Shown here piece after piece: positions 7,050 to 14,390 of a DNA stretch of 17,223 nucleotides. Made by a program: the position numbers and the translations under genes. Origin of the DNA: Chitinophagaceae bacterium (GTDB taxonomy: Bacteria > Bacteroidota > Bacteroidia > Chitinophagales > Chitinophagaceae); the NCBI GenBank assembly GCA_003167015.1, contig PMUF01000663.1, positions 1 to 17,223 of the forward strand, written 5' to 3'. Numbering within the stretch: position 1 is the stretch's first letter; every line of letters begins with the position of its first letter. Under the pieces are notes generated by a model. The model did not search any database and had not been told where the DNA came from. It was given only the letters and a program-made list of their open reading frames with translations.

Positions 7050-9272
7050 TTATATTACGTTTACGTTTTCCAGGTCGACCATATTCAATACCGATCCGGT
7101 GAATTTCCCGTTCAGCTCCTTAAAGAATTTCACCGACTCTTTATCTATTTGCTTGACGATATGCGACGCGGAAAATATCGCAACCACCCCATCCACATAA
7201 CCCACCAGTTCCTTACTGTCGGAAAAATCATTCAACGGCGGGCCTTCCAGGAAAATATAATCGAACTCCGGCAAGAGCGTCCGCAGATTGCTTAATAAAT
7301 TCTCGCGGGGTAGTATCTCCGATGGAGTATAGTCCCCGCCCTGGGATCCGATGATCAATAATTTCCCGCCACCGGTCTCGATAGGCACCCCCTTCGAAAA
7401 CGCCATGATCTTCTCCTGCAGCGACATGGCCTTATTCTCTTCCGATATCTTCTCCAGGACCGGCTCCGCATGCATCAGAATGGTCAGATCGTTATTGCAA
7501 AAATTAGTATCGATGATCAGTATATTCTTCCGGCTCATACACAAACTGTATGAAACAGCCATGATAAGCGTGGTCTTCCCCTGTCCTTTCTGTGTACTGG
7601 TGAACAGGAAGATCTGCTTTCCGCTATGCTCGATTTCATACCTCAGCTTCCGGATGGACTCCCGGAAAACATTACTCCGCCTTTTGTCGATATGTCCTTC
7701 CCCCTCGACCTTCCCCATGACAACTTCCTGCAGGGACTTGTTTCTCAAAGTCATGAAATTGACCATGCTGATCAGTTTCAGGTTCACCAGCCTGGCAAAG
7801 ATACCCGGCGTTCGGATGGAAGAATCCAGGTAGGTCAACAGCACGATCAGCAGGATGGCGGTCATAAAAGTGATGGCGCCGGCCATGCCTACAATAATGA
7901 TCCTTTTCGAAGGCTCCGGCTCGATAGCCGGCTGGGCAACCTGCAGCTGGCGGAAATTGTTCACCGATGAAGACCCGATGTCCAGCGCATTCGTATATTT
8001 TTGTTTCGCATCGAAATATTCCCTTTCCGATAATTTGGCCTCCTCCAGCAACGACTCCACATTGGCATTCTTGGAAGAACTGGAATTGACGGTGGACCTC
8101 AAAGCACCGATCTTGGATTGCAGATCCCTGATCTTGTCCTTCCCCGCCTGTATATTGACCGTGAGATCGTTCTTCTTTTCCAACAGGTCGTTCTTCGTAT
8201 CGCCCCCGCCCCCCTTTTCCTCCGCTGTCACCGAATTCGAATTGGAATACTTGGAAAAATACTCGGCCTCCAGTTGTTTATATTTGCTCAATTGAGCCTT
8301 GTCATTCGTCTTCAGATACTCCGCATAGGCATCATTCATGGCCTTCCGGGCCTGTATAAGCTCTTCGTTATTGTTCTGATTGGGCAGGGCAGCAGCGGTG
8401 CCGCTACCCTTGGTCAAATTGTCCAGCTTCTGATTGATCCGTCGTAGCTCATAATCGTAGTCCGTCTGCTTATCCGTTTCATCATTCAGGGATCGTTCGA
8501 ATTCGGTAATAAGATCCAGGTTGCTTTGGTTCTGCGAAGCTATATCTCCGAGCCCCTCTGACGCCAGCAATTTTTTCTTGTCCTCCCATTCCTGCTTTTT
8601 TTTCTCCATCATGCTTTGCAACGTATCGATCGACTCCTGGGATTTCGCAGTCCGGATATTCCTGTAATACCGGATGAACTGATCGAATAAATTATTGACG
8701 ATGAACGCCGATAACTCCGGATTCTCCGTCTTGCAGTCCACCTCGATGTAGTCTGTACGCTGGACCTGGAAGACCTGGATTGCCTGGCTCAGATATTTAT
8801 AACTATACCCGTAAAGGGCTAAATACTCGAGAAGATCCCTCTCATCCGGCTTGTAAGACGTCAACACACTCATGTTCTCCAACTTGTCCTCGAATACCTT
8901 CCGCGCCGCCGCGGGATCGATGCTTGCATAAAAAGACGATTGCTTCTGGGCCGGTGTCAGACTCCGGAATGGCGTAGGACTGCCGAGATCATGCAGGATC
9001 AGTGTATACGAAAGCAGGCTGATGACGGAAGGCGAATTCCACGTATTGATGGCATTATTGAACTTGACATCCGCGTCATAAATATTGTAATTGCTCTCAT
9101 TGACCTTGATCTCGTCAGGAACGGCAAAACCCGTGGAAAAACGGGAGGTGGACAGATAAATCTTGGGCTCATTGCGGGTAAGGAACCAGGCGACCAATGA
9201 TGCCAGCAGGGTAGCTCCTAGGATGATCCATTTCCGCTTCAAAATCACCCTAAATAGGTAAGCAAGATCCAT
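7050..9272 (-). CDS. Wzc-like polysaccharide chain-length/export protein with divergent BY-kinase domain
   Basis: The 740-residue product has the polysaccharide co-polymerase layout: an N-terminal Wzz span (about 15-31), a long periplasmic region rich in heptad-like coiled coil (about 205-440), a second span (about 457-481) and a cytosolic P-loop domain (about 530-740). The P-loop is STQKGQGKTT (559-568), and Walker A' is ILIIDTN with Asp588. At the Walker B position the usual DTPP reads EGPP (676-679). There is no tyrosine cluster at the C-terminus; none of the last 38 residues is Tyr. Classical bacterial tyrosine kinases autophosphorylate on such a tail to control chain length, so regulation here must differ or be lost. 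It heads a two-gene operon with the TolC-like gene and has a good candidate promoter upstream. Family call is secure; kinase activity is doubtful. Confidence 0.85.
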   Translation of the reverse strand: MDLAYLFRVILKRKWIILGATLLASLVAWFLTRNEPKIYLSTSRFSTGFAVPDEIKVNESNYNIYDADVKFNNAINTWNSPSVISLLSYTLILHDLGSPTPFRSLTPAQKQSSFYASIDPAAARKVFEDKLENMSVLTSYKPDERDLLEYLALYGYSYKYLSQAIQVFQVQRTDYIEVDCKTENPELSAFIVNNLFDQFIRYYRNIRTAKSQESIDTLQSMMEKKKQEWEDKKKLLASEGLGDIASQNQSNLDLITEFERSLNDETDKQTDYDYELRRINQKLDNLTKGSGTAAALPNQNNNEELIQARKAMNDAYAEYLKTNDKAQLSKYKQLEAEYFSKYSNSNSVTAEEKGGGGDTKNDLLEKKNDLTVNIQAGKDKIRDLQSKIGALRSTVNSSSSKNANVESLLEEAKLSEREYFDAKQKYTNALDIGSSSVNNFRQLQVAQPAIEPEPSKRIIIVGMAGAITFMTAILLIVLLTYLDSSIRTPGIFARLVNLKLISMVNFMTLRNKSLQEVVMGKVEGEGHIDKRRSNVFRESIRKLRYEIEHSGKQIFLFTSTQKGQGKTTLIMAVSYSLCMSRKNILIIDTNFCNNDLTILMHAEPVLEKISEENKAMSLQEKIMAFSKGVPIETGGGKLLIIGSQGGDYTPSEILPRENLLSNLRTLLPEFDYIFLEGPPLNDFSDSKELVGYVDGVVAIFSASHIVKQIDKESVKFFKELNGKFTGSVLNMVDLENVNVI

Positions 9273-9288
9273 GAACTGTGTTTTTGCC

Positions 9289-9320
9289 CAAATTTAACCT
9301 TAAAAATTACATGCTGCCAA
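9289..9320 (-). promoter_or_regulatory. Candidate promoter of the Wzc-like/TolC-like operon
   Basis: Read on the minus strand, TAAATTTG (9296-9289) matches the Bacteroidota -7 consensus TAnnTTTG exactly, with TTG (9320-9318) 21 nt upstream as the -33 element. Transcription would start near 9283, leaving a short leader before the ATG at 9272. This is one of the clearest promoter matches in the window. Confidence 0.5.
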
Positions 9321-9340
9321 TATCTTCGCGAAAAGTCCCC

Positions 9341-9353
9341 AAATCCGGGATTT
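9341..9353. promoter_or_regulatory. 13-bp palindrome in a divergent promoter region
   Basis: AAATCC-G-GGATTT is a perfect inverted repeat located between the candidate promoters of the divergent Wzc-like and dehydrogenase genes. It could be an operator shared by both, but a palindrome this short may occur by chance. Confidence 0.25.
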
Positions 9354-9413
9354 AACGGCAAACACCCTGTTTTATTGCTATCCCGGCGCCCTCCGCAAGT
9401 CCCGAAAAATCAG

Positions 9414-9421
9414 TAAGTTTG
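9414..9421 (+). promoter_or_regulatory. Candidate -7 element for the dehydrogenase pair
   Basis: TAAGTTTG matches the TAnnTTTG consensus exactly and ends only seven bases before the ATG at 9429, which would give a nearly leaderless mRNA. No convincing -33 TTTG is seen at the expected distance, so the call is weak. Confidence 0.3.
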
Positions 9422-9428
9422 ACCATAC

Positions 9429-10004
9429 ATGAACAGACGAACAGCCATCTTTCGAATGTCAATAACCGCCCTCGGCGCCATCGCTGCCGGAGCAACCTAT
9501 AAATGGTGGACCCTCGCCAGGCGCCCCGACCTTGATTACCTGCGCCAAAACCCGCAGTTGATCGCCGCACTCGCCGAGACGATCATCCCCGCCACCAGCT
9601 CCCCCGGAGCTAAAGCTGCCGGAGTCCAGGATTTTATCCTTAAAATGATAACGGACTGCACGCCCCGAAAGGAACAGAATAGCTTTATCGACGGTTTGAA
9701 GGACCTGCAAACATGGTGCCGCCATACCTACAGCCTGCCCTTCGAGGAATGCCCTGCCAATCAACAACAGGCAACGCTCGCCCGCTTCGAGGAAAAGGAC
9801 AAACCCTTCAAAGGCAAGGCCGGTAAATTGGAATCCCGTCTGCTCGGGAGGCCTTTTTTTTCTATCCTGAAAGACTATACGGTGCAAGGTTACTGCAGTT
9901 CACAGCCCGGCGCCACCGAAGGCCTGGCCTATGCATACATTCCGGGCCATTTCAGCGCCTGCATTCCGCTGCAACCGAACCAAAAAGCCTGGGCGACGAA
10001 TTAA
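9429..10004 (+). CDS. Gluconate 2-dehydrogenase subunit 3-like protein with Tat-type signal
   Basis: The 191-residue product begins MNRRTAIFRM followed by a hydrophobic stretch ITALGAIAAG, which resembles a twin-arginine export signal. The body carries the subunit-3 family pattern: LAETIIPATSSPGAKAAGVQDFI (about 48-70) and a C-terminal YCSSQPGATEGLAYAYIPG region. In characterised gluconate and related sugar dehydrogenases, this small subunit binds the GMC flavoprotein and carries the Tat signal that exports the complex. The partner gene starts 17 nt downstream, as expected. A cytochrome c subunit, the usual third partner, is not in the window, so the electron acceptor is unknown. The pair lies between the Wzc-like and flippase genes, which suggests but does not prove a link with polysaccharide metabolism. 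Confidence 0.75.
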   Translation: MNRRTAIFRMSITALGAIAAGATYKWWTLARRPDLDYLRQNPQLIAALAETIIPATSSPGAKAAGVQDFILKMITDCTPRKEQNSFIDGLKDLQTWCRHTYSLPFEECPANQQQATLARFEEKDKPFKGKAGKLESRLLGRPFFSILKDYTVQGYCSSQPGATEGLAYAYIPGHFSACIPLQPNQKAWATN

Positions 10005-10021
10005 TAATCAATTAACTGATC

Positions 10022-11710
10022 ATGGGAAGCCCCAATCAATACACATTCGACGCCATTGTGGTCGGCTCCGGTATCAGCGGAGGCTGGGCTGCAAAAGAGC
10101 TTTGCGAAAAAGGACTCAAAACGCTTGTCCTCGAAAGAGGACGCAACGTCGAACATATCAAAGACTACCCTACGGCGCCGCTCAACCCCTGGGACTTTGA
10201 ATACCGGCTCAACCACACGGAAAAAGAAAAAGCCGCGGACCCGATCCGCACGGCTTACGGAGACGCCGCCAGTGACCTCTTCTTCGTCAGGGATAGCCAA
10301 CATCCCTACGTGCAGGAAAAACCCTTCACCTGGGTCCGGGGCTACCAGGTCGGCGGCAGATCACTGACCTGGGGAAGACAATGCTACCGCCTCAGCGACC
10401 TCGATTTCGAAGCCAACAGCAGGGAAGGAACCGCCGTTGACTGGCCTATCCGTTATAAAGATATCGCCCCCTGGTACGGCTATGTCGAAAACTACGTCGG
10501 CGTCAGCGGTCAGAAAGAGGGCTATGAGTTCCTGCCCGACGGCAATTTTCTCCCGCCGATGGAAATGAATTGCATCGAAGACCATTTTTCGCGAACCATA
10601 CGCTCTCACTATACCGATCGCATCGTTACACCGGGCCGCGTAGCCAACCTCAGCAAAGGCTGGAATGGAAGAGGTCCCTGCCAGTACCGCAACCTCTGCT
10701 CCCGCGGTTGCCCCTTCAGCGGCTATTTCAGCAGCAATGCCGCTACCCTCCCCTCGGCCGCCGCGACGGGCAATCTCACGCTCCTGCCGGATTCTATCGT
10801 CATCGAAGTGCTGTACGATGCCGGTCGGGACCGCGCAAGCGGCGTACGCGTCATGAACGCACACACCAAAGCCGTAACGGAATACTATGCGCGCATCATT
10901 TTTCTCAACGCCTCTACTATCGCTACCGCAGCTATCCTCCTGAATTCTGTCTCGCCCCGCCATCCCAACGGACTCGGTAATTCCAGCGGCCAGGTCGGAC
11001 ATAACCTCATGGACCACTTTACTGGCACTGGTGCGGAAGCGGATTTCGAGGGCATGCAAGACCAATACTATTTCGGCAGAAAACCCATCGGTATTTATGT
11101 CCCGCGCTTCCGCAATGTCTCCCCCGCCACCGCCCGAACCGATTATCGCCGCGGATTCGGCCTGCAGGGCAAAGGCGCCCGCGCCGAATGGAAAGAAATG
11201 GGCGCCCGCCTCCCTGGTTTCGGCCAACAGTTCAAAGACCAACTGCTCCGCCCCGGACCCTGGATCATGTGGCTGGGCGGATGGGGCGAAACCCTCCCCT
11301 ATTTTGACAACCGGATCGCCCTGGACAAAGAGCTGAAAGATCCATGGGGCCTTCCCCAGGTAAAGATCAGCTTCGAATACCATGACAACGAACGCGCCAT
11401 GAGCAAGGACATCCTGGACGTGATTACCGAAATGTTCACCGTGGCCGGCTTCACAAACATTCGTGCCTACAGCTACCTCCAGCCCGGAGGCACCGCAGTC
11501 CATGAAATGGGCACCGCCCGCATGGGACACGATCCCTCAACCTCTGTACTCAATGCCTTCAACCAGCTGCACGACGTAAAAAATGTCTTCATCACCGACG
11601 GCAGCTGCATGACCTCCTCCGGCACGGCCAACCCTTCCCTTACCTATATGGCGCTGACCGCCAGGGCTTGCGATTACGCCGTGAAGGAAATGAAAAAAGG
11701 TAACCTGTAG
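10022..11710 (+). CDS. GMC-family FAD-dependent oxidoreductase (sugar/alcohol dehydrogenase type)
   Basis: The 562-residue product starts with a Rossmann FAD-binding motif VVGSGISGG (13-21). It has the GMC segment VGGRSLTWGRQCYRLSDLDF near residue 115 and a cysteine-bearing CSRGCPFSG loop near 230. The C-terminal signature includes HEMGTARMG with His494 and NPSLTYMALTARA with Asn537, the expected catalytic His/Asn pair. Members related to gluconate 2-dehydrogenase oxidise a hydroxyl of a sugar or sugar acid. This protein has no signal peptide of its own, so export as a hitchhiker with the subunit-3-like protein upstream is likely. The gene ends in TAG at 11708 and faces the flippase gene 19 nt away. 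The substrate is not readable from sequence; a free sugar, or a sugar within the polysaccharide, are both possible. Confidence 0.85.
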   Translation: MGSPNQYTFDAIVVGSGISGGWAAKELCEKGLKTLVLERGRNVEHIKDYPTAPLNPWDFEYRLNHTEKEKAADPIRTAYGDAASDLFFVRDSQHPYVQEKPFTWVRGYQVGGRSLTWGRQCYRLSDLDFEANSREGTAVDWPIRYKDIAPWYGYVENYVGVSGQKEGYEFLPDGNFLPPMEMNCIEDHFSRTIRSHYTDRIVTPGRVANLSKGWNGRGPCQYRNLCSRGCPFSGYFSSNAATLPSAAATGNLTLLPDSIVIEVLYDAGRDRASGVRVMNAHTKAVTEYYARIIFLNASTIATAAILLNSVSPRHPNGLGNSSGQVGHNLMDHFTGTGAEADFEGMQDQYYFGRKPIGIYVPRFRNVSPATARTDYRRGFGLQGKGARAEWKEMGARLPGFGQQFKDQLLRPGPWIMWLGGWGETLPYFDNRIALDKELKDPWGLPQVKISFEYHDNERAMSKDILDVITEMFTVAGFTNIRAYSYLQPGGTAVHEMGTARMGHDPSTSVLNAFNQLHDVKNVFITDGSCMTSSGTANPSLTYMALTARACDYAVKEMKKGNL

Positions 11711-11724
11711 AAACCCCTGTAGAA

Positions 11725-11747
11725 AAGGCTTAGGAGACAGAAGCCTT
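11725..11747 (-). terminator. Candidate hairpin terminator at the convergent junction
   Basis: AAGGCTT (11725-11731) pairs with AAGCCTT (11741-11747) around a 9-nt loop. On the minus strand the stem is followed by a short TTTTC run, so it could end the flippase transcript. It overlaps the last codons and stop of that gene. The stem is only 7 bp, so strength is doubtful. Confidence 0.35.
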
Positions 11748-13082
11748 CTTGATGGCGTCTGCAATCCGACGCCCGATGGTCCGGTAAGTATCGAGAGTAT
11801 ATCCCAGCATCTTGCCCAGCTCGAGCCCGATCTCCCTGCGCATGATCACATACCAGAAAATAAAGCCGGTAAGCGTCGCAATCAACGTTCCGATAGCCGC
11901 CCCATAAAATCCAAAACGCACCAGGCAGGCATAATTGATCAGCAACGCCAACCCTAACGTAAAGGAATTCGCAAAAAATACCAGCCTGGGCTTCCCGATC
12001 GAATTCAGCAGGTTCGCCGCCTGGTTCTGCGCCGGCCTGAAAATACCCGTGATCATATACATCTGCAGGATGGGAGCCGCCGCTACATACATCGGCCCGG
12101 CAATGACTACCGTCACCAACCGGGGCAAAATGATGATGACCAGGGCCGTAGGAATAGTAAATGCCAGCAGAACCGCCACCATGCGCTCATACAGGTATTT
12201 TATCCTTCCTTTCTCCTCCTGGGCCGAAGCCCTCGACGCCTTCGGAAAAAGGATCTCTGAAGCAGCATAGGAAATAATATCCACCAGCAGGTTGATGCGG
12301 GATGCTACATTGTAATAAGCCACAGAACTGGGCATAATGAACTTGCCGATCATTAGCTGATCCAGGTTCAGACCAATATTGGCGACAATGCCGGACCCAA
12401 AAATATAACCCCCGTAATGGAAGATTCTTTTGACCCACTTCCGGCTGGCTCTGAAACGGAACAACAGGTATTTTCTGCTGAACAGGAACAGCACGATGGT
12501 TCCCAGCCCGATCGTCAGGGATTGATACATCGAGAGCTGGGTCAGCGTTAGCGGCCATTTGAGCAGCTTGTACCCCACAATGACGAAGAAGAACAGGATC
12601 TGCCTGACAAAATAACCGGCAAATCCCCCCTTAAAATCAAGATTGGATTGCTGAACGGCCTCGAAATGGGCAAAGAAAACCATGCAAAGGATACCGGGAA
12701 TGTACCACTTCATCATGATACCCAGCTCCTTACCGGTATGGAACCACCTGCCCAGCCAATCGGCAAATAAAATGATCAGGATAACAAAGACAATACTGAT
12801 GGAGGCATTGATCAGGAACGAGGAAGAGGCCACTTCTGTCTGCTCTTCCGGATCCTCACTGCTGCTCACATATTTAATGTGGGCATTCTTCAACAAAGCG
12901 CTTTTCGTAGATTCGAAAATACCCGTGATCGTAAGAAACAATGCCCAGGTCCCCATCTGGCCGATCGTTAACTTCCGCGTCAGCAGGACAAAATTGATAA
13001 ACCCGAAAAACGTCAGCGAAAACCGTTGAAAAAAAGTGAAGAACGCGGAACGGATCCAGTAAGAAGAAAGGTATTTTTTCAA
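11730..13082 (-). CDS. Wzx-like polysaccharide flippase (oligosaccharide flippase, MOP superfamily)
   Basis: With the TTG start at 13082 the product has 450 residues and about 12-14 predicted membrane spans. It opens with LKKYLSSYWIRSAFFTFFQRF, typical of this family: a basic amphipathic start followed by a first span ending GFINFVLLTRKLT. The repeated hydrophobic segments and short loops fit the polysaccharide transporter branch of the MOP superfamily, which flips undecaprenyl-linked repeat units across the inner membrane. The only longer option is a GTG at 13157 (475 residues), but that adds a polar, unconserved-looking leader and would place a perfect palindrome inside the gene, so I prefer TTG. 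It is a single-gene unit, divergent from the GT2 gene and convergent with the GMC gene. With the polymerase and Wzc-like genes it completes a Wzx/Wzy-type set. Confidence 0.8.
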   Translation of the reverse strand: MKKYLSSYWIRSAFFTFFQRFSLTFFGFINFVLLTRKLTIGQMGTWALFLTITGIFESTKSALLKNAHIKYVSSSEDPEEQTEVASSSFLINASISIVFVILIILFADWLGRWFHTGKELGIMMKWYIPGILCMVFFAHFEAVQQSNLDFKGGFAGYFVRQILFFFVIVGYKLLKWPLTLTQLSMYQSLTIGLGTIVLFLFSRKYLLFRFRASRKWVKRIFHYGGYIFGSGIVANIGLNLDQLMIGKFIMPSSVAYYNVASRINLLVDIISYAASEILFPKASRASAQEEKGRIKYLYERMVAVLLAFTIPTALVIIILPRLVTVVIAGPMYVAAAPILQMYMITGIFRPAQNQAANLLNSIGKPRLVFFANSFTLGLALLINYACLVRFGFYGAAIGTLIATLTGFIFWYVIMRREIGLELGKMLGYTLDTYRTIGRRIADAIKKASVS

Positions 13083-13105
13083 GCTTCGGTGATTTTCGGC
13101 CTTTA

Positions 13106-13113
13106 CAAAGATA
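13106..13113 (-). promoter_or_regulatory. Candidate -7 element of the flippase gene
   Basis: On the minus strand TATCTTTG matches TAnnTTTG exactly and lies 23 nt before the preferred TTG start at 13082. This supports that start over the upstream GTG, which would lie before the promoter. No clear -33 TTTG is visible; the palindrome at 13130-13148 occupies that position instead, as an activator or repressor site might. Confidence 0.35.
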
Positions 13114-13129
13114 AACGTTAAAAGATCGT

Positions 13130-13148
13130 CACTGGTATCATACCAGTG
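13130..13148. promoter_or_regulatory. Perfect 19-bp palindrome between flippase and GT2 genes, candidate operator
   Basis: CACTGGTATCATACCAGTG consists of two 9-bp arms that are exact reverse complements around a single central C. It lies in the short divergent region, just upstream of the candidate flippase -7 element and about 50 nt before the GT2 start codon. That is a fitting place for a dimeric regulator controlling both genes. No second copy was noticed elsewhere in the window. Confidence 0.5.
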
Positions 13149-13195
13149 GCTTGTCACAAAAAATTCAGATATTTGCGTCTACAGACCCCGCCTTC

Positions 13196-14386
13196 ATGCA
13201 ATTCTGGGAATATATCTTTATCGTCAGCTGTTCCGTCGTTCTATACAACTATGCCGGCTATGCTTTCCTCGCCGCCCTCGTCAACACCCTATCCCGCAAA
13301 ACACCTCCCGGCGCCCCTGACCCCTATACACCCGGAATATCCTTTATCGTAGCAGCCTATAACGAAGAAAACCTGATCCGTCAAAAGATCCTCAATAGCC
13401 TCGGCCAGGATTACCCCCCCGAAAAGCTCGAGTTGATCTTCGTCACTGACGGTTCTTCCGATCACACTCCCGCCATTGTAGCGGAGTACCCTTCCGTCCG
13501 TTTGCTCCACGATCCCCTTCGCCAGGGAAAATCCACGGCCGTTAACCGGGCCGTCGCAACGGCCTCACAGGAAATTCTGGTTTTCAGCGACGCCAATACC
13601 TTACTCAACAAAGAAGCCGTTCTCCGCATCGCCTCACACTACCGGGATACCAAAGTGGGTGGAGTAGCTGGCGAAAAAAAGGTCATCGGCAGCCCGGGCC
13701 GCGACGCAGCCGGCGAAGGAGAAGGCCTGTACTGGAAATACGAATCCCGACTGAAAAAAATAGACTCGGACTTCTATTCGGTGGTCGGCGCAGCCGGCGA
13801 ACTCTTCTCCCTCAGAAAAGACATGTACGAACCCCTATCCCCTGATACCATCCTGGACGATTTCGTGCTCTCATTGAAAACTGCCCAAAAAGGCTTTCGG
13901 ATCGTCTACGAGCCCGAAGCATTCGCCATGGAACTACCTTCCTTTTCCCTGGCCGACGAACAAAAAAGAAAGATCAGGATCGCCGCAGGCGGTTTTCAGT
14001 CTATCGTCATGCTCCGCTCCCTTTTGCTCTTCTGGCGCCATCCCCGGCTATCTTTCCTGTACCTGTCCCATCGGGTACTCCGCTGGACCCTTAGCCCCCT
14101 CTGCCTCATCCTGGCTTTTATCTCCAACCTGGTTTTATGCTTTCAACCTGATAACCACCTTTTTAAAGTCATTTTCGGTCTCCAGCTTGCCTTCTATGCC
14201 ATGGCGCTCCTCTCCGGGATCCCCACACTCGTCAACCACAGATATGGCAAAATATTCAAGATCCCCTACTATTTTACGTTTATGAACGTTTCTGTTATAC
14301 TTGGCTTTTTCCGATTCCTGAAAGGTGGCCAGTCGGCTGTCTGGGAAAAAGCCCGACGCGCGGAAACCGGAATTATTATTGAATAA
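13196..14386 (+). CDS. Membrane-bound family 2 glycosyltransferase
   Basis: From ATG 13196 the product has 396 residues: an N-terminal span (about 5-30), a GT-A domain and three or so C-terminal spans (from about 300). Visible GT2 motifs are ISFIVAAYNEE (about 48-58), FVTDGSSD (82-89), the metal-binding DAN (132-134, in place of the common DxD), VGAAGELFSLR in the acceptor region, LDD with Asp221/Asp222 as the likely catalytic base, and QKRKIR (256-261) near the QxxRW position but lacking its Trp. It would add a sugar to a lipid-linked intermediate at the inner membrane. A TTG at 13151 would add 15 residues, but it lies close to the palindrome and ATG is more usual. The acyltransferase gene follows after four bases, so the two are co-transcribed. 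Donor and acceptor are unknown. Confidence 0.85.
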   Translation: MQFWEYIFIVSCSVVLYNYAGYAFLAALVNTLSRKTPPGAPDPYTPGISFIVAAYNEENLIRQKILNSLGQDYPPEKLELIFVTDGSSDHTPAIVAEYPSVRLLHDPLRQGKSTAVNRAVATASQEILVFSDANTLLNKEAVLRIASHYRDTKVGGVAGEKKVIGSPGRDAAGEGEGLYWKYESRLKKIDSDFYSVVGAAGELFSLRKDMYEPLSPDTILDDFVLSLKTAQKGFRIVYEPEAFAMELPSFSLADEQKRKIRIAAGGFQSIVMLRSLLLFWRHPRLSFLYLSHRVLRWTLSPLCLILAFISNLVLCFQPDNHLFKVIFGLQLAFYAMALLSGIPTLVNHRYGKIFKIPYYFTFMNVSVILGFFRFLKGGQSAVWEKARRAETGIIIE

Positions 14387-14390
14387 CAAC

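Noticed and set aside
10361..11530. A 389-codon open frame on the minus strand
   Set aside because: It lies wholly opposite the GMC oxidoreductase gene, whose protein has full family motifs. The antisense product has no recognisable domain and reflects the biased codon use of the real gene.
11704..11725. Tandem CCTGTAGAAA at the end of the GMC gene
   Set aside because: Two 10-nt copies 12 nt apart are most simply a small local duplication at the stop codon; no function is indicated.
13083..13157. Longer flippase version starting at GTG 13157
   Set aside because: It would include the palindrome and the candidate -7 element in coding sequence, adds a polar leader unlike the family, and would overlap the alternative start of the divergent GT2 gene.
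14325..14390. Upstream GTG start of the acyltransferase gene
   Set aside because: It lies inside the GT2 gene and adds 22 polar residues. The ATG at 14391, four bases after the GT2 stop, is a simpler start.
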